Positions 7,899 through 16,620 of a stretch of DNA of 49,759 bases are shown in pieces. The notes beneath the pieces are model-generated. The model made no database searches and was not told the origin of the DNA. It saw nothing but the letters and a program-made list of their open reading frames with translations. The DNA is taken from the NCBI GenBank assembly GCA_903903985.1, contig CAIVAT010000184.1:1-49759 (forward strand), written 5' to 3'. Position 1 is the stretch's first letter, and each line of letters starts with the position of its first letter. The position numbers and the translations under genes were made by a program. Source of the DNA: an uncultured Bacteroidales bacterium. Its GTDB lineage: Bacteria; Bacteroidota; Bacteroidia; Bacteroidales; FEN-979.

Positions 7899-10253
7899 AT
7901 GAGCAATAATCTGATATTCGGCATTGGCCAGGATCAGAATCAGGAATTCGCATTTCAGAGAATATATGCTGCATACCGTACGGTATTGGAACTTGACAAT
8001 GATGCAATCCTCATGGTAAGGTCCCTGGGAGGCATTGTGCTGGAAGCCAACGGGGAATGTGTTGAAATGTTGGGATACCCGGCAGTGGAACTTTCCGGAA
8101 TGTGTATTTCAAACTTCATGAATGAGGTGCCACCCCTGTTTAGCATCGCAGGTGAAATCCCTGTTCAGGATCAAGGTTCTGCAACCATCCAGGAAACTTC
8201 ATGGAGACATCATGATGGTCGTGCCATCCCGGTTCGGGTGACAATGAAAAGATTGGATGCCCCGGGAGAACCGGTGTTCATTGTCATTGCTGCCAACATC
8301 AGTGAACTGGAAGAAACAGAAAAAGCTTTGGTTGCCAGCAATGAACGCTATTCCGATCTCGTGCAAAACAGTGGTGAAGGATTGGGAATGGTTGACACAT
8401 CGGAAAATTTTACGTTTACCAACCCGGCAGCATGTGAGATATTCGGGTTCCCTGCTGATCAGTTGATCGGGAAAAACCTGACTTCCTTTCTCGATGAACC
8501 TTCAATTGAAGAGGTGAAACTTCAATCTTCCATCCGCAAGGAAGGTCAGAAAAGCATCTATGAGCTTGAAATTATAAGGCCCGACGGGGAAAGGCGCTGG
8601 ATTATCGTCACTGCCACCCCTCAATATGATACAAAAGGAACTTTTACCGGGACTTTTGGAATATTCCGTGATATTACCCAACGTAAACTTGCCGAGACAA
8701 AGGTACGCGAGAGCGAACAACGTCTTAAAGAAATTGTCGACCTGACCAACGATTGGATATGGGAAATTGATTCCGCATGGAAGTATTCTTTCGTCTCACC
8801 AAAAATATTCGACATCCTGGGATATCTTCCTGAAGAGATGATTGGCAAGTCGCCATTTGATTTTTTGATCCCGGAAGATGTTGAAAAAGTGAAGGAGGGC
8901 GTTCGCGGGATCGTACACCAGTTTAAACCGCTGAATGCCATCGTAAACCGGGCAAAACACAAAAACGGAGATCTTGTTTACCTGGAAACCTCAGGCATTC
9001 CGGTATTTAATGAACAAGGCGTTTATCAAGGTTACAGGGGAGCCGATCGCGACATCACCCTGCGTAAATTGTATGAACGTGAATTAATTGTCGCAAAGGA
9101 AAAAGCCGAGGAATCTGACCGGCTGAAATCATCGATCCTTGCGAACATGAGCCATGAACTCCGCACGCCCCTGAACGGCATCCTTGGTTTTGCCGAAATC
9201 CTGAAGGATGAGATTCATGAAGCTGAATATGCAAGTATGGTTGATAACATTTACAGTTCCGGCAAACGATTAATGTCAACACTGAATTCGATCATTACTT
9301 TGTCAAGACTTGAATCTGGGGAAATAAATTTATCCAGGAAAGTGACACAAATCGACGCCAGCATTTTGTCGGTTTTAAAAACAATGGACACTTTTATCGC
9401 TGATAAAAACATTCAAATAAGCACAACCGGTATCAAACCTGTATTCATCAATACTGATGATGAGTTATTGAAGCAATTGTTGCAGCAAATACTGGATAAT
9501 GCCATAAAATTCACCGACCGTGGCTGGATCACCATCGAGACCCTTGAAGTCACAGAAACAAGTGAAGGATGGGTTGTTGTAAGAATTTCAGATACAGGAA
9601 TCGGAATTGAGAAAAACAATTATGATTTAATTTTCCAGGAATTTCGCCAGGTTAGTGAAGGGTTCGGGCGCAAATACCAGGGAACCGGGATTGGCCTCAC
9701 AATCAGTAAAAAAATTATTGACCTGCTGGGTGGTAAAATTACCATTGAAAGCGTACCCGGCAAGGGTTCTGCTTTTTCAATCTGGTTGCCCGGGGGGCTT
9801 GGTAGTGATGGTCAATCAGCCCCCACATCCAACATCAAAAAGGATGAAACCGGGGAAAAAATTTCCGGACAGGTTGGATCGTTGCCGCTTGTTCTTCTTG
9901 TTGAAGACAACCTGGTGAATAAAGAGCTTACCATTCTTTTTCTCCGAAATGCCTGCCAGGTCGACTATGCACCTGATGCTGCAACCACCCTGGAAATGGT
10001 CAGGGTCAAGCAATATCAGGCCATCCTGATGGATATCAACCTGGGATTTGGAATGAATGGCATCGAAGCCACCCTCGAAATCAGGCAAATCAAAGGATAC
10101 GAGCGAACCCCTATCATAGCCGTAACGGGTTATACGATGGCAGAGGAGATGGAACAACTTTATGCCGCAGGATGTAACCGTCACATTGCCAAACCTTTTA
10201 ACAAAATGACTTTATTGAAAGTTATCCATGAAGTCCTGACAGAAAGTGAATAA
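7899..10253 (+). CDS. hybrid sensor histidine kinase with three PAS domains and a receiver
   Basis: A 784-residue soluble hybrid kinase with no membrane segments. In order: three PAS domains (about residues 20-140, 147-265 and 270-395; the second and third end in DITQRK/DITLRK-type PAC motifs), HisKA with the phospho-accepting His419 in ANMSHELRTPLNG, HATPase_c with N box DNAIKFTDRG, G boxes DTGIGIE and GTGIGLTIS, and a C-terminal receiver domain (about 660-780) with acidic VEDN, phospho-acceptor Asp712 in LMDINL, and Lys in IAKPFNK. All key residues are intact. The absence of an input membrane domain suggests cytoplasmic sensing through PAS. No response-regulator gene is adjacent, so its output probably passes by phosphotransfer or through the receiver. 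Confidence 0.93.
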   Translation: MSNNLIFGIGQDQNQEFAFQRIYAAYRTVLELDNDAILMVRSLGGIVLEANGECVEMLGYPAVELSGMCISNFMNEVPPLFSIAGEIPVQDQGSATIQETSWRHHDGRAIPVRVTMKRLDAPGEPVFIVIAANISELEETEKALVASNERYSDLVQNSGEGLGMVDTSENFTFTNPAACEIFGFPADQLIGKNLTSFLDEPSIEEVKLQSSIRKEGQKSIYELEIIRPDGERRWIIVTATPQYDTKGTFTGTFGIFRDITQRKLAETKVRESEQRLKEIVDLTNDWIWEIDSAWKYSFVSPKIFDILGYLPEEMIGKSPFDFLIPEDVEKVKEGVRGIVHQFKPLNAIVNRAKHKNGDLVYLETSGIPVFNEQGVYQGYRGADRDITLRKLYERELIVAKEKAEESDRLKSSILANMSHELRTPLNGILGFAEILKDEIHEAEYASMVDNIYSSGKRLMSTLNSIITLSRLESGEINLSRKVTQIDASILSVLKTMDTFIADKNIQISTTGIKPVFINTDDELLKQLLQQILDNAIKFTDRGWITIETLEVTETSEGWVVVRISDTGIGIEKNNYDLIFQEFRQVSEGFGRKYQGTGIGLTISKKIIDLLGGKITIESVPGKGSAFSIWLPGGLGSDGQSAPTSNIKKDETGEKISGQVGSLPLVLLVEDNLVNKELTILFLRNACQVDYAPDAATTLEMVRVKQYQAILMDINLGFGMNGIEATLEIRQIKGYERTPIIAVTGYTMAEEMEQLYAAGCNRHIAKPFNKMTLLKVIHEVLTESE

Positions 10254-10287
10254 CGCAGGTCATTAACGAAAATTTAACAGTTTGTCA

Positions 10288-10318
10288 TTGCTCATCCGGA
10301 AAACTTAATGTAACTTTG
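10288..10318 (+). promoter_or_regulatory. Bacteroidota-type promoter for the small Cys-rich gene
   Basis: TTG at 10288-10290, a 20-nt spacer, then TAACTTTG at 10311-10318, an exact TAnnTTTG -7 box. It lies 44 nt before the ATG at 10363. Confidence 0.7.
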
Positions 10319-10362
10319 TACCATTCTTAATTCGTAAATTAATTAACCAAACCATCAATACC

Positions 10363-10608
10363 ATGAAAAAAGTAGTTTTGTTATTTTCCGCTGTTGTTCT
10401 GATTGCAGGTTTAACCTTCGCTCAGACTCCTCAAACCAAGGATCAAACTGCAAAGCCCGCTGAAAAAAAGGAATGTACCAAGGACCAAAAAGCCGGATGC
10501 GATAAAAAAACCAAGGCTTGTTGCAGCGAAGCAAAAAAGAGTTCCAGTTGCTGTTCAAAAGATGCTAAAAAACCAACTCCTGCAACAACTACTCCTGAAA
10601 AGAAGTAA
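10363..10608 (+). CDS. small exported Cys/Lys-rich protein
   Basis: An 81-residue protein with a clear Sec signal peptide (MKKVVLLFSAVVLIAGLTFA, cleavage before Gln21) and a short mature chain made almost only of Lys, Thr, Ala, Ser and Cys. Six cysteines (38, 46, 53, 54, 63, 64) include two CC pairs, suggesting metal binding or disulfide cross-linking. It has its own consensus promoter and a strong terminator, so it is a real, independently expressed gene. I do not recognise a family. Low-complexity periplasmic or surface metal-binding proteins look like this, but the function is unknown. Confidence 0.75.
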   Translation: MKKVVLLFSAVVLIAGLTFAQTPQTKDQTAKPAEKKECTKDQKAGCDKKTKACCSEAKKSSSCCSKDAKKPTPATTTPEKK

Positions 10609-10641
10609 GCAGGATATTGTTTCTCATCCATTCATAAAATC

Positions 10642-10664
10642 AGGGGCCTGCTGCCCCTTTTTTA
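10642..10664 (+). terminator. intrinsic terminator
   Basis: AGGGGC (10642-10647), a 5-nt loop, GCCCCT (10653-10658), then a T run. It ends the Cys-rich gene and overlaps the last codon of the converging tonB gene. Confidence 0.85.
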
Positions 10665-11450
10665 TTTGCTTACCGCCGTCTTGCCGGGAATTTTGAATAC
10701 AATGGGCATACGAACCATGACACGCACAGCCCTGCCGTTCCTTTTCCCGGGTTCCCATCGGGGCATTTCCTTTGTCACTCTTATGGCCTCTTCATCACAA
10801 CCTCCGCCAATCCGCTTGGCCACATCAACATTCGAGACGGAGCCATCAATCTCCACCACAAAAACAACCATCACAACTCCCTGCACCAATGCCTTCAAGG
10901 CAGCATCGGGATACCTGACCTGCCTGCGGAGATAATACAACCTCGACTCATCCCCACCCGGGTAACGCGGGTAAACATCAATGGATCCGGCAATCCCTTT
11001 GTCTTCCCCAATCCCTTTCCCCAATCCTGAACCTTCCGGCTTTGCAGCAGAATCAATATTTACGTTCGCTTCATCCGGTTTGTCAGCCGGTTTTTCGATT
11101 TCTGGTTTATGTTCTTCCGGTTTGACGGAATCGGTTACTACCGGCACCTGCGCCATTTCTTCCGGCGGTTTTGCAAATGCCTGGGCCAGCCTGTTTGCCT
11201 CATCATCAGGCGGAGGACTCATGTTGAAATACGCTACATCATACATCAGCTCCCCTTCAATCAACTGGGCAGGTTCTAAGTAATAATACATCCAGGATAT
11301 AAATACGGCGAGCGATACAATGACAACTCCCGACACAAGGGCAATAAACAAAAACCTTGAATATTTCTTCCTGAGATAGTATGCCCCATAGTCTTTATTT
11401 CTGCCTTCAAAGGCAAGTTCATCCAATCCGGGTATACGGTCGTTGATCAT
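10662..11450 (-). CDS. tonB: energy transducer TonB
   Basis: A 262-residue inner-membrane protein. The N-terminus has the Bacteroidota TonB-type cytoplasmic motif FEGRNKDYGAYYLRKKY. One membrane helix follows (about residues 33-56), then a Pro/Lys/Glu-rich periplasmic spacer (about 80-165) and a C-terminal TonB domain (VRYPDAALKALVQGVV, FVVEIDGSVSNV, MPRWEPGKRNG). It would transmit the proton-motive force to outer-membrane TonB-dependent receptors. Its ATG overlaps the TGA of the S4-domain gene (ATGA), so the two are translationally coupled. ExbB/ExbD genes are not adjacent. Confidence 0.93.
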   Translation of the reverse strand: MINDRIPGLDELAFEGRNKDYGAYYLRKKYSRFLFIALVSGVVIVSLAVFISWMYYYLEPAQLIEGELMYDVAYFNMSPPPDDEANRLAQAFAKPPEEMAQVPVVTDSVKPEEHKPEIEKPADKPDEANVNIDSAAKPEGSGLGKGIGEDKGIAGSIDVYPRYPGGDESRLYYLRRQVRYPDAALKALVQGVVMVVFVVEIDGSVSNVDVAKRIGGGCDEEAIRVTKEMPRWEPGKRNGRAVRVMVRMPIVFKIPGKTAVSK

Positions 11451-11833
11451 TCGTCGAGATAAAGTTTGAGAAATTCTATCTCCCGGCGCTCTCGCTTGGT
11501 CGGGCGGCCGCTTCCCCGCTCACGGAATTCGAAGGCAGCGCCATTCGGACGTTTCAGTTTCTGATATTCTGCTTCCGGGGTCAGGTCTTCCATAAAACCT
11601 GTGATGAGTTTTGCCGACACACGGTTGCCGAGCAGTGCCACAACCTTTATGGTTCTGGTGATCGGAGACTGGGATACAGAAAAAACTTCCCCGGGTTTTA
11701 CCAGGTGTGAAGATTTTACAGGCTGGTCGGAGATTTTCACTTTACCCGATCTGCAAGCTTCTGAGGCAAGGCTCCGCGTTTTGAAAACCCTGACTGACCA
11801 TAACCATTTATCGATCCGGATACCGCGTTCCAT
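11447..11833 (-). CDS. S4 domain RNA-binding protein (Hsp15-like)
   Basis: A 128-residue protein. The S4 RNA-binding domain (RIDKWLWSVRVFKTRSLASEA, then SGKVKISDQPVKSSHLVKPGE) fills the first half. A basic C-terminal tail (RGSGRPTKRERREIEFL) follows, as in HslR/Hsp15, which binds stalled 50S subunits carrying nascent chains. The start MERGIRIDKW at 11833 is used because the family begins there; longer starts overlap der. It lies 4 nt after the der stop and overlaps tonB by 4 nt, so der, this gene and tonB form an operon. Confidence 0.88.
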   Translation of the reverse strand: MERGIRIDKWLWSVRVFKTRSLASEACRSGKVKISDQPVKSSHLVKPGEVFSVSQSPITRTIKVVALLGNRVSAKLITGFMEDLTPEAEYQKLKRPNGAAFEFRERGSGRPTKRERREIEFLKLYLDE

Positions 11834-11837
11834 CAAA

Positions 11838-13157
11838 TTATTTTTGCCGGAAATAAATTTCCATGGGAACTCCGTTGAAATCAAATTTTTCGCGAAGCTT
11901 GTTCTCAATAAAACGCTTGTACGGCTCCTTTAAGTATTGCGGATGGTTGCAAAAAAAAGCGAATGACGGAAAAACTGTTGGCAGTTGCATCGCATATTTA
12001 ATCCGCACATACTTTCCCTTCGTAACAGGGGGAGGCATATCCTGAATAATTGGCAATATAAAATCATTCAAAGCGGAGGTCCCTATCTTTTTCGACCTGT
12101 TTTTAAAAACCTGGATGGCTGTTTCTACAACCTTGAAAATTCGTTGTTTCGTAATAACTGACGTAAAAACTATCGGAACATCCTTAAAGGGTTTGATCTG
12201 GTCAAGGATCGCTTCCTCGAAATATTTGTGGGTATTTGTTTCCTTCTCCACCAGGTCCCATTTATTGACGACAATAACCACGCCCTTGTGGTTTTTTTCA
12301 ATCAGGGAGAAGATATTCAGATCCTGGGCTTCAAATCCACGTTCTGCATCCACCATTAATATGCACACATCGCTGCTTTCGATGGAACGGATGGCCCGCA
12401 TCACGGAGTAGAATTCAATATTTTCGCTTACTTTGGCTTTTTTCCTTATTCCTGCGGTGTCGATCAGGTTAAAATCCAGTCCAAAATACTGGTAGTGCGT
12501 ATGTATTGAATCCCGTGTCGTTCCCGGGACTGGGGTAACGATATTTCGGTCATTGCCCAACAACATATTCACCAGTGATGATTTTCCTGCATTTGGGCGG
12601 CCGACGATGGCGATTTTTGGCAGATCGTCAAGCGGGGTTTGATTGTCAACAGTGGTTTCAACCTCCCCGAAATCTTTTACGACTTCATCCATCATATCTC
12701 CTGTTCCGCTGCCACTGGTTGAGGCGATTGAAAAGAACTCTCCCAATCCGAGGCGGTGAAACTCATGGATATCGTTTATCATTTTATAGCTATCGACCTT
12801 GTTTACGACGAGTACGACCCGTTTCTTCGACTTGCGCAACATTTTGGCCACATCTTCATCCATAGCCGTCAGCCCTTCCTTGGCATCCACCATAAACAGG
12901 ATGATGTCCGATTCATCAATGGCAAGTTTAACCTGTTTTTTAATCTCATCCTCGAAAACATCGTCCGACTGATGCACATAACCGCCAGTATCGATCACCG
13001 AATAAAATTTTCCGTTCCAGTCACCGTGTCCGTAATGCCTGTCGCGGGTTACCCCGCTGGTCGGATCAACGATGGCTTCGCGCCCGCCGCACAAACGATT
13101 GAATAATGTGGATTTTCCAACATTAGGGCGGCCAACGATTGCGATGATGTTTGTCAT
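11838..13157 (-). CDS. der: ribosome biogenesis GTPase Der (EngA)
   Basis: A 439-residue tandem GTPase needed for 50S subunit maturation. The first G domain begins with GRPNVGKS (residues about 8-15) with DTGG and NKVD; the second begins with GRPNAGKS (about 185) with DTAG and NKWD. The C-terminal KH-like domain (about 350-439, PPVTKGKYVRIKYAMQ, FNGVPMEIYFR) is complete. Length and motif order match the family. It is the first gene of the operon that continues into the S4 protein and TonB; Era lies 113 bp upstream. Confidence 0.97.
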   Translation of the reverse strand: MTNIIAIVGRPNVGKSTLFNRLCGGREAIVDPTSGVTRDRHYGHGDWNGKFYSVIDTGGYVHQSDDVFEDEIKKQVKLAIDESDIILFMVDAKEGLTAMDEDVAKMLRKSKKRVVLVVNKVDSYKMINDIHEFHRLGLGEFFSIASTSGSGTGDMMDEVVKDFGEVETTVDNQTPLDDLPKIAIVGRPNAGKSSLVNMLLGNDRNIVTPVPGTTRDSIHTHYQYFGLDFNLIDTAGIRKKAKVSENIEFYSVMRAIRSIESSDVCILMVDAERGFEAQDLNIFSLIEKNHKGVVIVVNKWDLVEKETNTHKYFEEAILDQIKPFKDVPIVFTSVITKQRIFKVVETAIQVFKNRSKKIGTSALNDFILPIIQDMPPPVTKGKYVRIKYAMQLPTVFPSFAFFCNHPQYLKEPYKRFIENKLREKFDFNGVPMEIYFRQK

Positions 13158-13269
13158 AAAATGAGTTTGATGATTTGATTAATATCCGTTAAAAGAGTGA
13201 GGCGGTGAACCGGTCATTTTTGCAATGATTTCATTGCAGACATTGAATATATTGCCTTCATTGCTGCAT

Positions 13270-14151
13270 CTAATCCACCGTGTACCCAAACCTTTTCAAT
13301 GCCCTGTCATCTTCCCGCCAGTCTTTTGAAACTTTCACGCGCAATTCCAGGAAAACGTGTTTACCAAGAAATGATTCTATATCTCTTCTGGCATCGATGC
13401 CGAGTTTTTTAATTGCTGATCCCTGGTGGCCGAGCAGGATTCCTTTCTGGGTCTCCCTGGCAACGAAAATGGTTGCGGTGATACGGGTGATGTGCTCTTC
13501 CTCCTTGAATGATTCCACGGCTACTTCGGTTGAATAGGGCACCTCCTGTGAAAAATTCAGCAGGATCTTCTCCCGGATGATCTCTGAGACAAAAAAACGC
13601 TGGCTGCGGTCTGTCAGTTCATCTTTTGGATAAAATGCCGGGGATTCAGGCAGAAGGTGAAGAATGGCTTTGAAAACCTGGTCAAGATTGAGGTTATGCA
13701 ACGCTGAAACCGGAAGGACAGTGGCCTTTTCCATGGTTTTCATCCATTTGGCAACCTCAGCCTCCAGCACCTCCATATTTCCAAGATCGATTTTATTGAT
13801 GACGACGATCACAGGGGAATCGGACTCTCTAAGCTTTCGTAAAATATCTTCCTGGTGGAAATCATTTCCGGGTTCGGTGACAAGCAAAACCACATCCGCA
13901 TCATCCAGGGCAGAAAACACAGCCGACATCATGGCCCTGTGCAATTTATAATGTGGATTGATCACCCCCGGTGTATCGGAATAAACAACCTGGTAGTCAT
14001 CCCCGCTGAAAATCCCCATGATGCGGTGGCGTGTGGTTTGCGCTTTCGGGGTGATGATCGACAAACGTTCGCCAAGCAGGGCATTCATTAAAGTTGATTT
14101 TCCAACATTTGGATAACCAATGATCGAGACAAATCCTGCTTTATGTGACAT
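13270..14151 (-). CDS. era: GTPase Era
   Basis: A 293-residue GTPase that binds the 3' end of 16S rRNA and aids 30S assembly. G1 is GYPNVGKS (residues 12-19), followed by switch II DTPG, NKID, a GHQGSAIKKLG KH-type loop near residue 240 and the terminal FLELRVKVSKDWRED. Its length is standard. It is divergent from the tRNA promoter immediately upstream. Confidence 0.97.
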   Translation of the reverse strand: MSHKAGFVSIIGYPNVGKSTLMNALLGERLSIITPKAQTTRHRIMGIFSGDDYQVVYSDTPGVINPHYKLHRAMMSAVFSALDDADVVLLVTEPGNDFHQEDILRKLRESDSPVIVVINKIDLGNMEVLEAEVAKWMKTMEKATVLPVSALHNLNLDQVFKAILHLLPESPAFYPKDELTDRSQRFFVSEIIREKILLNFSQEVPYSTEVAVESFKEEEHITRITATIFVARETQKGILLGHQGSAIKKLGIDARRDIESFLGKHVFLELRVKVSKDWREDDRALKRFGYTVD

Positions 14152-14167
14152 ATTTTTTAAATGATTG

Positions 14168-14198
14168 TTGTATTACACAGAAACAAACCCTATATTTG
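14168..14198 (+). promoter_or_regulatory. consensus Bacteroidota promoter of the initiator tRNA
   Basis: TTG (14168-14170), exactly 20 nt, then TATATTTG (14191-14198). This predicts a start site near 14205, about 32 nt before the tRNA. It serves as the host reference for comparison with the phage promoter class. Confidence 0.75.
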
Positions 14199-14236
14199 CA
14201 TCGCGAAAGAAAGTACAAAGGTACGCAAAAATATAG

Positions 14237-14311
<75 letters not shown>

Positions 14312-14363
14312 AGTCTGTAGTTCTTAATAATATCAATGGTTTCAGAGAATTCGAAAGAATAAC

Positions 14364-14382
14364 TGAGACAAATTGAGACAAA
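14364..14382 (+). repeat. direct repeat TGAGACAAA x2, possible integrase arm site
   Basis: TGAGACAAA at 14364-14372 and 14374-14382, separated by one base, lies between the tRNA and the integrase. Short tandem direct repeats flanking att sites often bind the integrase arm domain. This role is inferred from position only. Confidence 0.35.
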
Positions 14383-14441
14383 AAGTAGCGGCGCTCATTG
14401 TTGTTTTTTTTTACCTGGCGAGGCATAAAAAAACAAAAGCA

Positions 14442-15632
14442 ATGGAAAATTATAAAACCGCGAAATTATTTGATGCCGGTGGAAATTTAGATGACCGCTG
14501 GTTTGTTTATTACTCTTTTAGATCACCCGAAACCGAAAAATTCCGGCGTTTTCGTATTTGGATCCCGCAGAAGATCATTACAGCCTCTGGAAGAAGGGAT
14601 CGGGCGCACGAGGTGATCAAATCCATTAATCAGAAATTAAGGCATGGATACAATCCCTATGCGCACCTGGAGAAGAAATACACTTCTCTATCTGCGGCCA
14701 TGAAGTATGTTCTGTCGATAAAGTCGACGTCATGCCGTAAGCGAACGTCACACACATACGACAGCATGGTGAAAATATTCGACGAGTGGCTCGAATTGAA
14801 AAAAAGGAAAAACATGCCAGTGGATGATTTCAATTATTATCATGCGCAGGAATTCATGGATTACACAAAGGCCACGCTGAAAAACGGAAACCGCACTTAT
14901 AATAACAGGGTAACAGCAATGCGGACCATTTTTAAAGTGTTGGTTAAACGAGAATGGATTATTGTCAATCCATTTGACAAAGTTGACCGGTTTCCAAAGG
15001 AAGAGGCTGAAATCGTTGCTTTCACCATCGATGAACTAGTGCTCATGCAACAACACCTTCCCTCCTGGAACTACGACTTGTATGCATGTGCCTGCCTTAT
15101 CTTCTATTGCTTCATTCGTCCACAGGAAATTGTCCGGTTGAGAATTTCAAATATTTACCTGAAAAATCGTTGTATTGTGATCCCAGGGCGGGTATCTAAA
15201 AATAAAAAACAGGAGGTAGTGCAGATTCCCGATGCCCTGATGCCGGTGCTGATGAAATTAGATCTCAATTACCCTGGTGATTTTTATGTCTTCGCAAAAA
15301 ATCAGCTTCGGGGCCCAAAGGAATATGCGCCCACCAGGATGGCGGAAGCATGGAGAGAATTTGCTGATCATTACGGAATTGAGAAAAATATTTATTCGCT
15401 GAAACATACCGGCGTAGGTATGGCGATTGAAAGCGGGATCAACATCCGGGACCTGCAGCTGCAGCTGCGCCATCACAATCTTGAAATGACCCAGGTTTAC
15501 CTGGACAAGTTCAACAAGCGGCCATCAGAAAAGCTATCTACTAATTTTCCTGACCTTGCCCAATTAGCCAGAAATACCGGACCGGTACGATCACCGCTCC
15601 CTGCTCATATTTATAATCCGGGTCAATCATAA
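14442..15632 (+). CDS. phage tyrosine recombinase (integrase)
   Basis: A 396-residue site-specific recombinase that would integrate and excise the prophage at the tRNA. An N-terminal arm/SAM-like region (about 1-195) is followed by the catalytic domain. Visible catalytic positions are Arg226 (CFIRPQEIVRLR), the His of LRHH, and nucleophile Tyr353 (MTQVYLDKF). The usual HxxR motif is replaced by YSLKHTG, so Lys stands where the second Arg is expected; related Bacteroidota phage integrases share this KHTG form. The ATG at 14442 is preferred to an upstream TTG because the longer product adds an unrelated hydrophobic stretch. It is the only plus-strand phage gene seen. Confidence 0.92.
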   Translation: MENYKTAKLFDAGGNLDDRWFVYYSFRSPETEKFRRFRIWIPQKIITASGRRDRAHEVIKSINQKLRHGYNPYAHLEKKYTSLSAAMKYVLSIKSTSCRKRTSHTYDSMVKIFDEWLELKKRKNMPVDDFNYYHAQEFMDYTKATLKNGNRTYNNRVTAMRTIFKVLVKREWIIVNPFDKVDRFPKEEAEIVAFTIDELVLMQQHLPSWNYDLYACACLIFYCFIRPQEIVRLRISNIYLKNRCIVIPGRVSKNKKQEVVQIPDALMPVLMKLDLNYPGDFYVFAKNQLRGPKEYAPTRMAEAWREFADHYGIEKNIYSLKHTGVGMAIESGINIRDLQLQLRHHNLEMTQVYLDKFNKRPSEKLSTNFPDLAQLARNTGPVRSPLPAHIYNPGQS

Positions 15633-15676
15633 AAAAACCCGCCTGGATGGGCGGGCTAAATAACCGGAATTCCGGT
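15631..15676. terminator. convergent terminator between integrase and BRO gene
   Basis: CCCGCC (15638-15643) pairs with GGCGGG (15650-15655), and the minus-strand transcript then has seven U. A perfect palindrome ACCGGAATTCCGGT (15663-15676) followed by a T-rich tract can end plus-strand integrase transcripts. Confidence 0.8.
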
Positions 15677-16198
15677 TTATTCTTTCAATTCCATCCTCAA
15701 TTGGTTTGGATTCCGCTTGATAATTCCCCTCAATTCCGTGACCAAATCATCCTTGTCCAAAGTCAAGGTCTTAAGTTTTGATTTTGCGTCAGTTATCTCT
15801 TGTTCTTTATCATCAAGTGATTTTACAACACGCTGTAATTCAAATTCTTTGCTTTGTACTTCTTCGGTGGTATAAAGTCCAGCTTTTCTGATGCTTGGAA
15901 GAACATCATGAGTGATCCATCTTTTAAAGGCCTTAGCCTCTGGTTTTGTGGATGTTAAAATCAAAGAATACAAGCCGAACTCATTTATAGTCCAGGTCTC
16001 TCTTCGTTGGCCTTGACTATCTACCATATAGTCCAGCTTCCTTTCATCTTCATCCAATGCCATAATTGCCTGGTATGAATTTGCATATCCAAGAATATTG
16101 GAAGCATCAATACCGGCATACCATACTTGTTCTTCTTCATCCACTTTGGTACGAAGCGGTTGTTTTTCAAATTCAAACTTTTGCATTTCTGTTCTCAT
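15677..16198 (-). CDS. BRO-N domain protein (phage antirepressor-like)
   Basis: A 173-residue protein with an N-terminal BRO-N DNA-binding domain (about residues 5-112): EQVWYAGIDASNILGY, ETWTINEFGLYSLILTS, EAKAFKRWITHDVLPSIRK. A C-terminal coiled coil (about 118-165) replaces the usual KilA-C/ANT part. BRO-N proteins are phage and virus regulators, often antirepressors. Met5 (16186) is an alternative start. The gene has its own promoter and a leader containing a terminator/anti-terminator pair, and ends at the convergent terminator. Its place next to the integrase suggests a role in lysogeny or induction (inference). Confidence 0.85.
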   Translation of the reverse strand: MRTEMQKFEFEKQPLRTKVDEEEQVWYAGIDASNILGYANSYQAIMALDEDERKLDYMVDSQGQRRETWTINEFGLYSLILTSTKPEAKAFKRWITHDVLPSIRKAGLYTTEEVQSKEFELQRVVKSLDDKEQEITDAKSKLKTLTLDKDDLVTELRGIIKRNPNQLRMELKE

Positions 16199-16212
16199 TG
16201 TTTTTTGTTGTT

Positions 16213-16300
16213 AAAAAAACGAGCGCTGCCGTTCGGGATAGCCCCCCTACTAGGCAACGCTCTTGAATATTTTTCAGTCTGACAACTTAATAGGGCTATC
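16213..16300 (-). promoter_or_regulatory. transcription attenuator in the BRO leader
   Basis: On the minus strand a 10-bp stem (GAGCGTTGCC, 16262-16253, with GGCAGCGCTC, 16230-16221) is followed by seven U, ending 15 nt before the BRO start codon. The loop contains GGGCTATC (16244-16237), which pairs perfectly with GATAGCCC (16300-16293) earlier in the same leader. That pairing would use the loop and hinder terminator folding. The sequence therefore supports a terminator and a competing anti-terminator. The signal that switches them is unknown. Confidence 0.6.
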
Positions 16301-16315
16301 ACTAAATTGCATATA

Positions 16316-16351
16316 CAAAATTATCCGGTCAAAGTCAAGCGTAAAAGGGTA
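16316..16351 (-). promoter_or_regulatory. promoter of the BRO leader (phage class variant, P8)
   Basis: The minus strand reads TACCCTTT (16351-16344), exactly 20 nt, TAATTTTG (16323-16316). This matches the phage promoter class except for the first bases of the upstream box. The predicted start is near 16309, giving a leader of about 110 nt. Confidence 0.6.
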
Positions 16352-16368
16352 AAAAAAGAAAATAAAGT

Positions 16369-16620
16369 TTATTCGCTGCCAATCAGCCAGAAGTAACGGA
16401 CCCGTTCATTTACCTCAAACGGTTCAAATTTGTATCCCTGGTCAATCAAGAACTGAGTAAAACCACTGCTTGGCCACTGCATATCCGGATTGAAATCAGT
16501 GAGCATTTCTTCCATTTCGGTGGTTGTAAACCTCAGTGTCGCTTCCTTGAGTGACACTGCAGGCGGGAACTTTTGAAGGAAAGAAGCGAAAATCTTTTCA
16601 AACATGGTTTGATCTGTCAT
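16369..16620 (-). CDS. small hypothetical phage protein (third gene of SD operon)
   Basis: An 83-residue acidic/aromatic protein without recognised domain; FTTTEMEEMLTDF and WPSSGFTQFLIDQGYKFE suggest a small helical fold, perhaps winged-helix-like. Its ATG overlaps the stop of the preceding gene (ATGA), and a strong AGGAGG lies 7 nt before it, which fixes the start. It is the last gene of a three-gene operon between the putative lipoprotein gene and the BRO gene. The function is unknown; its position suggests a lysogeny or host-takeover module rather than virion structure. Confidence 0.7.
   Translation of the reverse strand: MTDQTMFEKIFASFLQKFPPAVSLKEATLRFTTTEMEEMLTDFNPDMQWPSSGFTQFLIDQGYKFEPFEVNERVRYFWLIGSE

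Noticed and set aside
14373..14441. Longer integrase start at a TTG
   Set aside because: It adds a hydrophobic stretch unlike the family and begins within the TGAGACAAA direct repeat; the ATG at 14442 is preferred.
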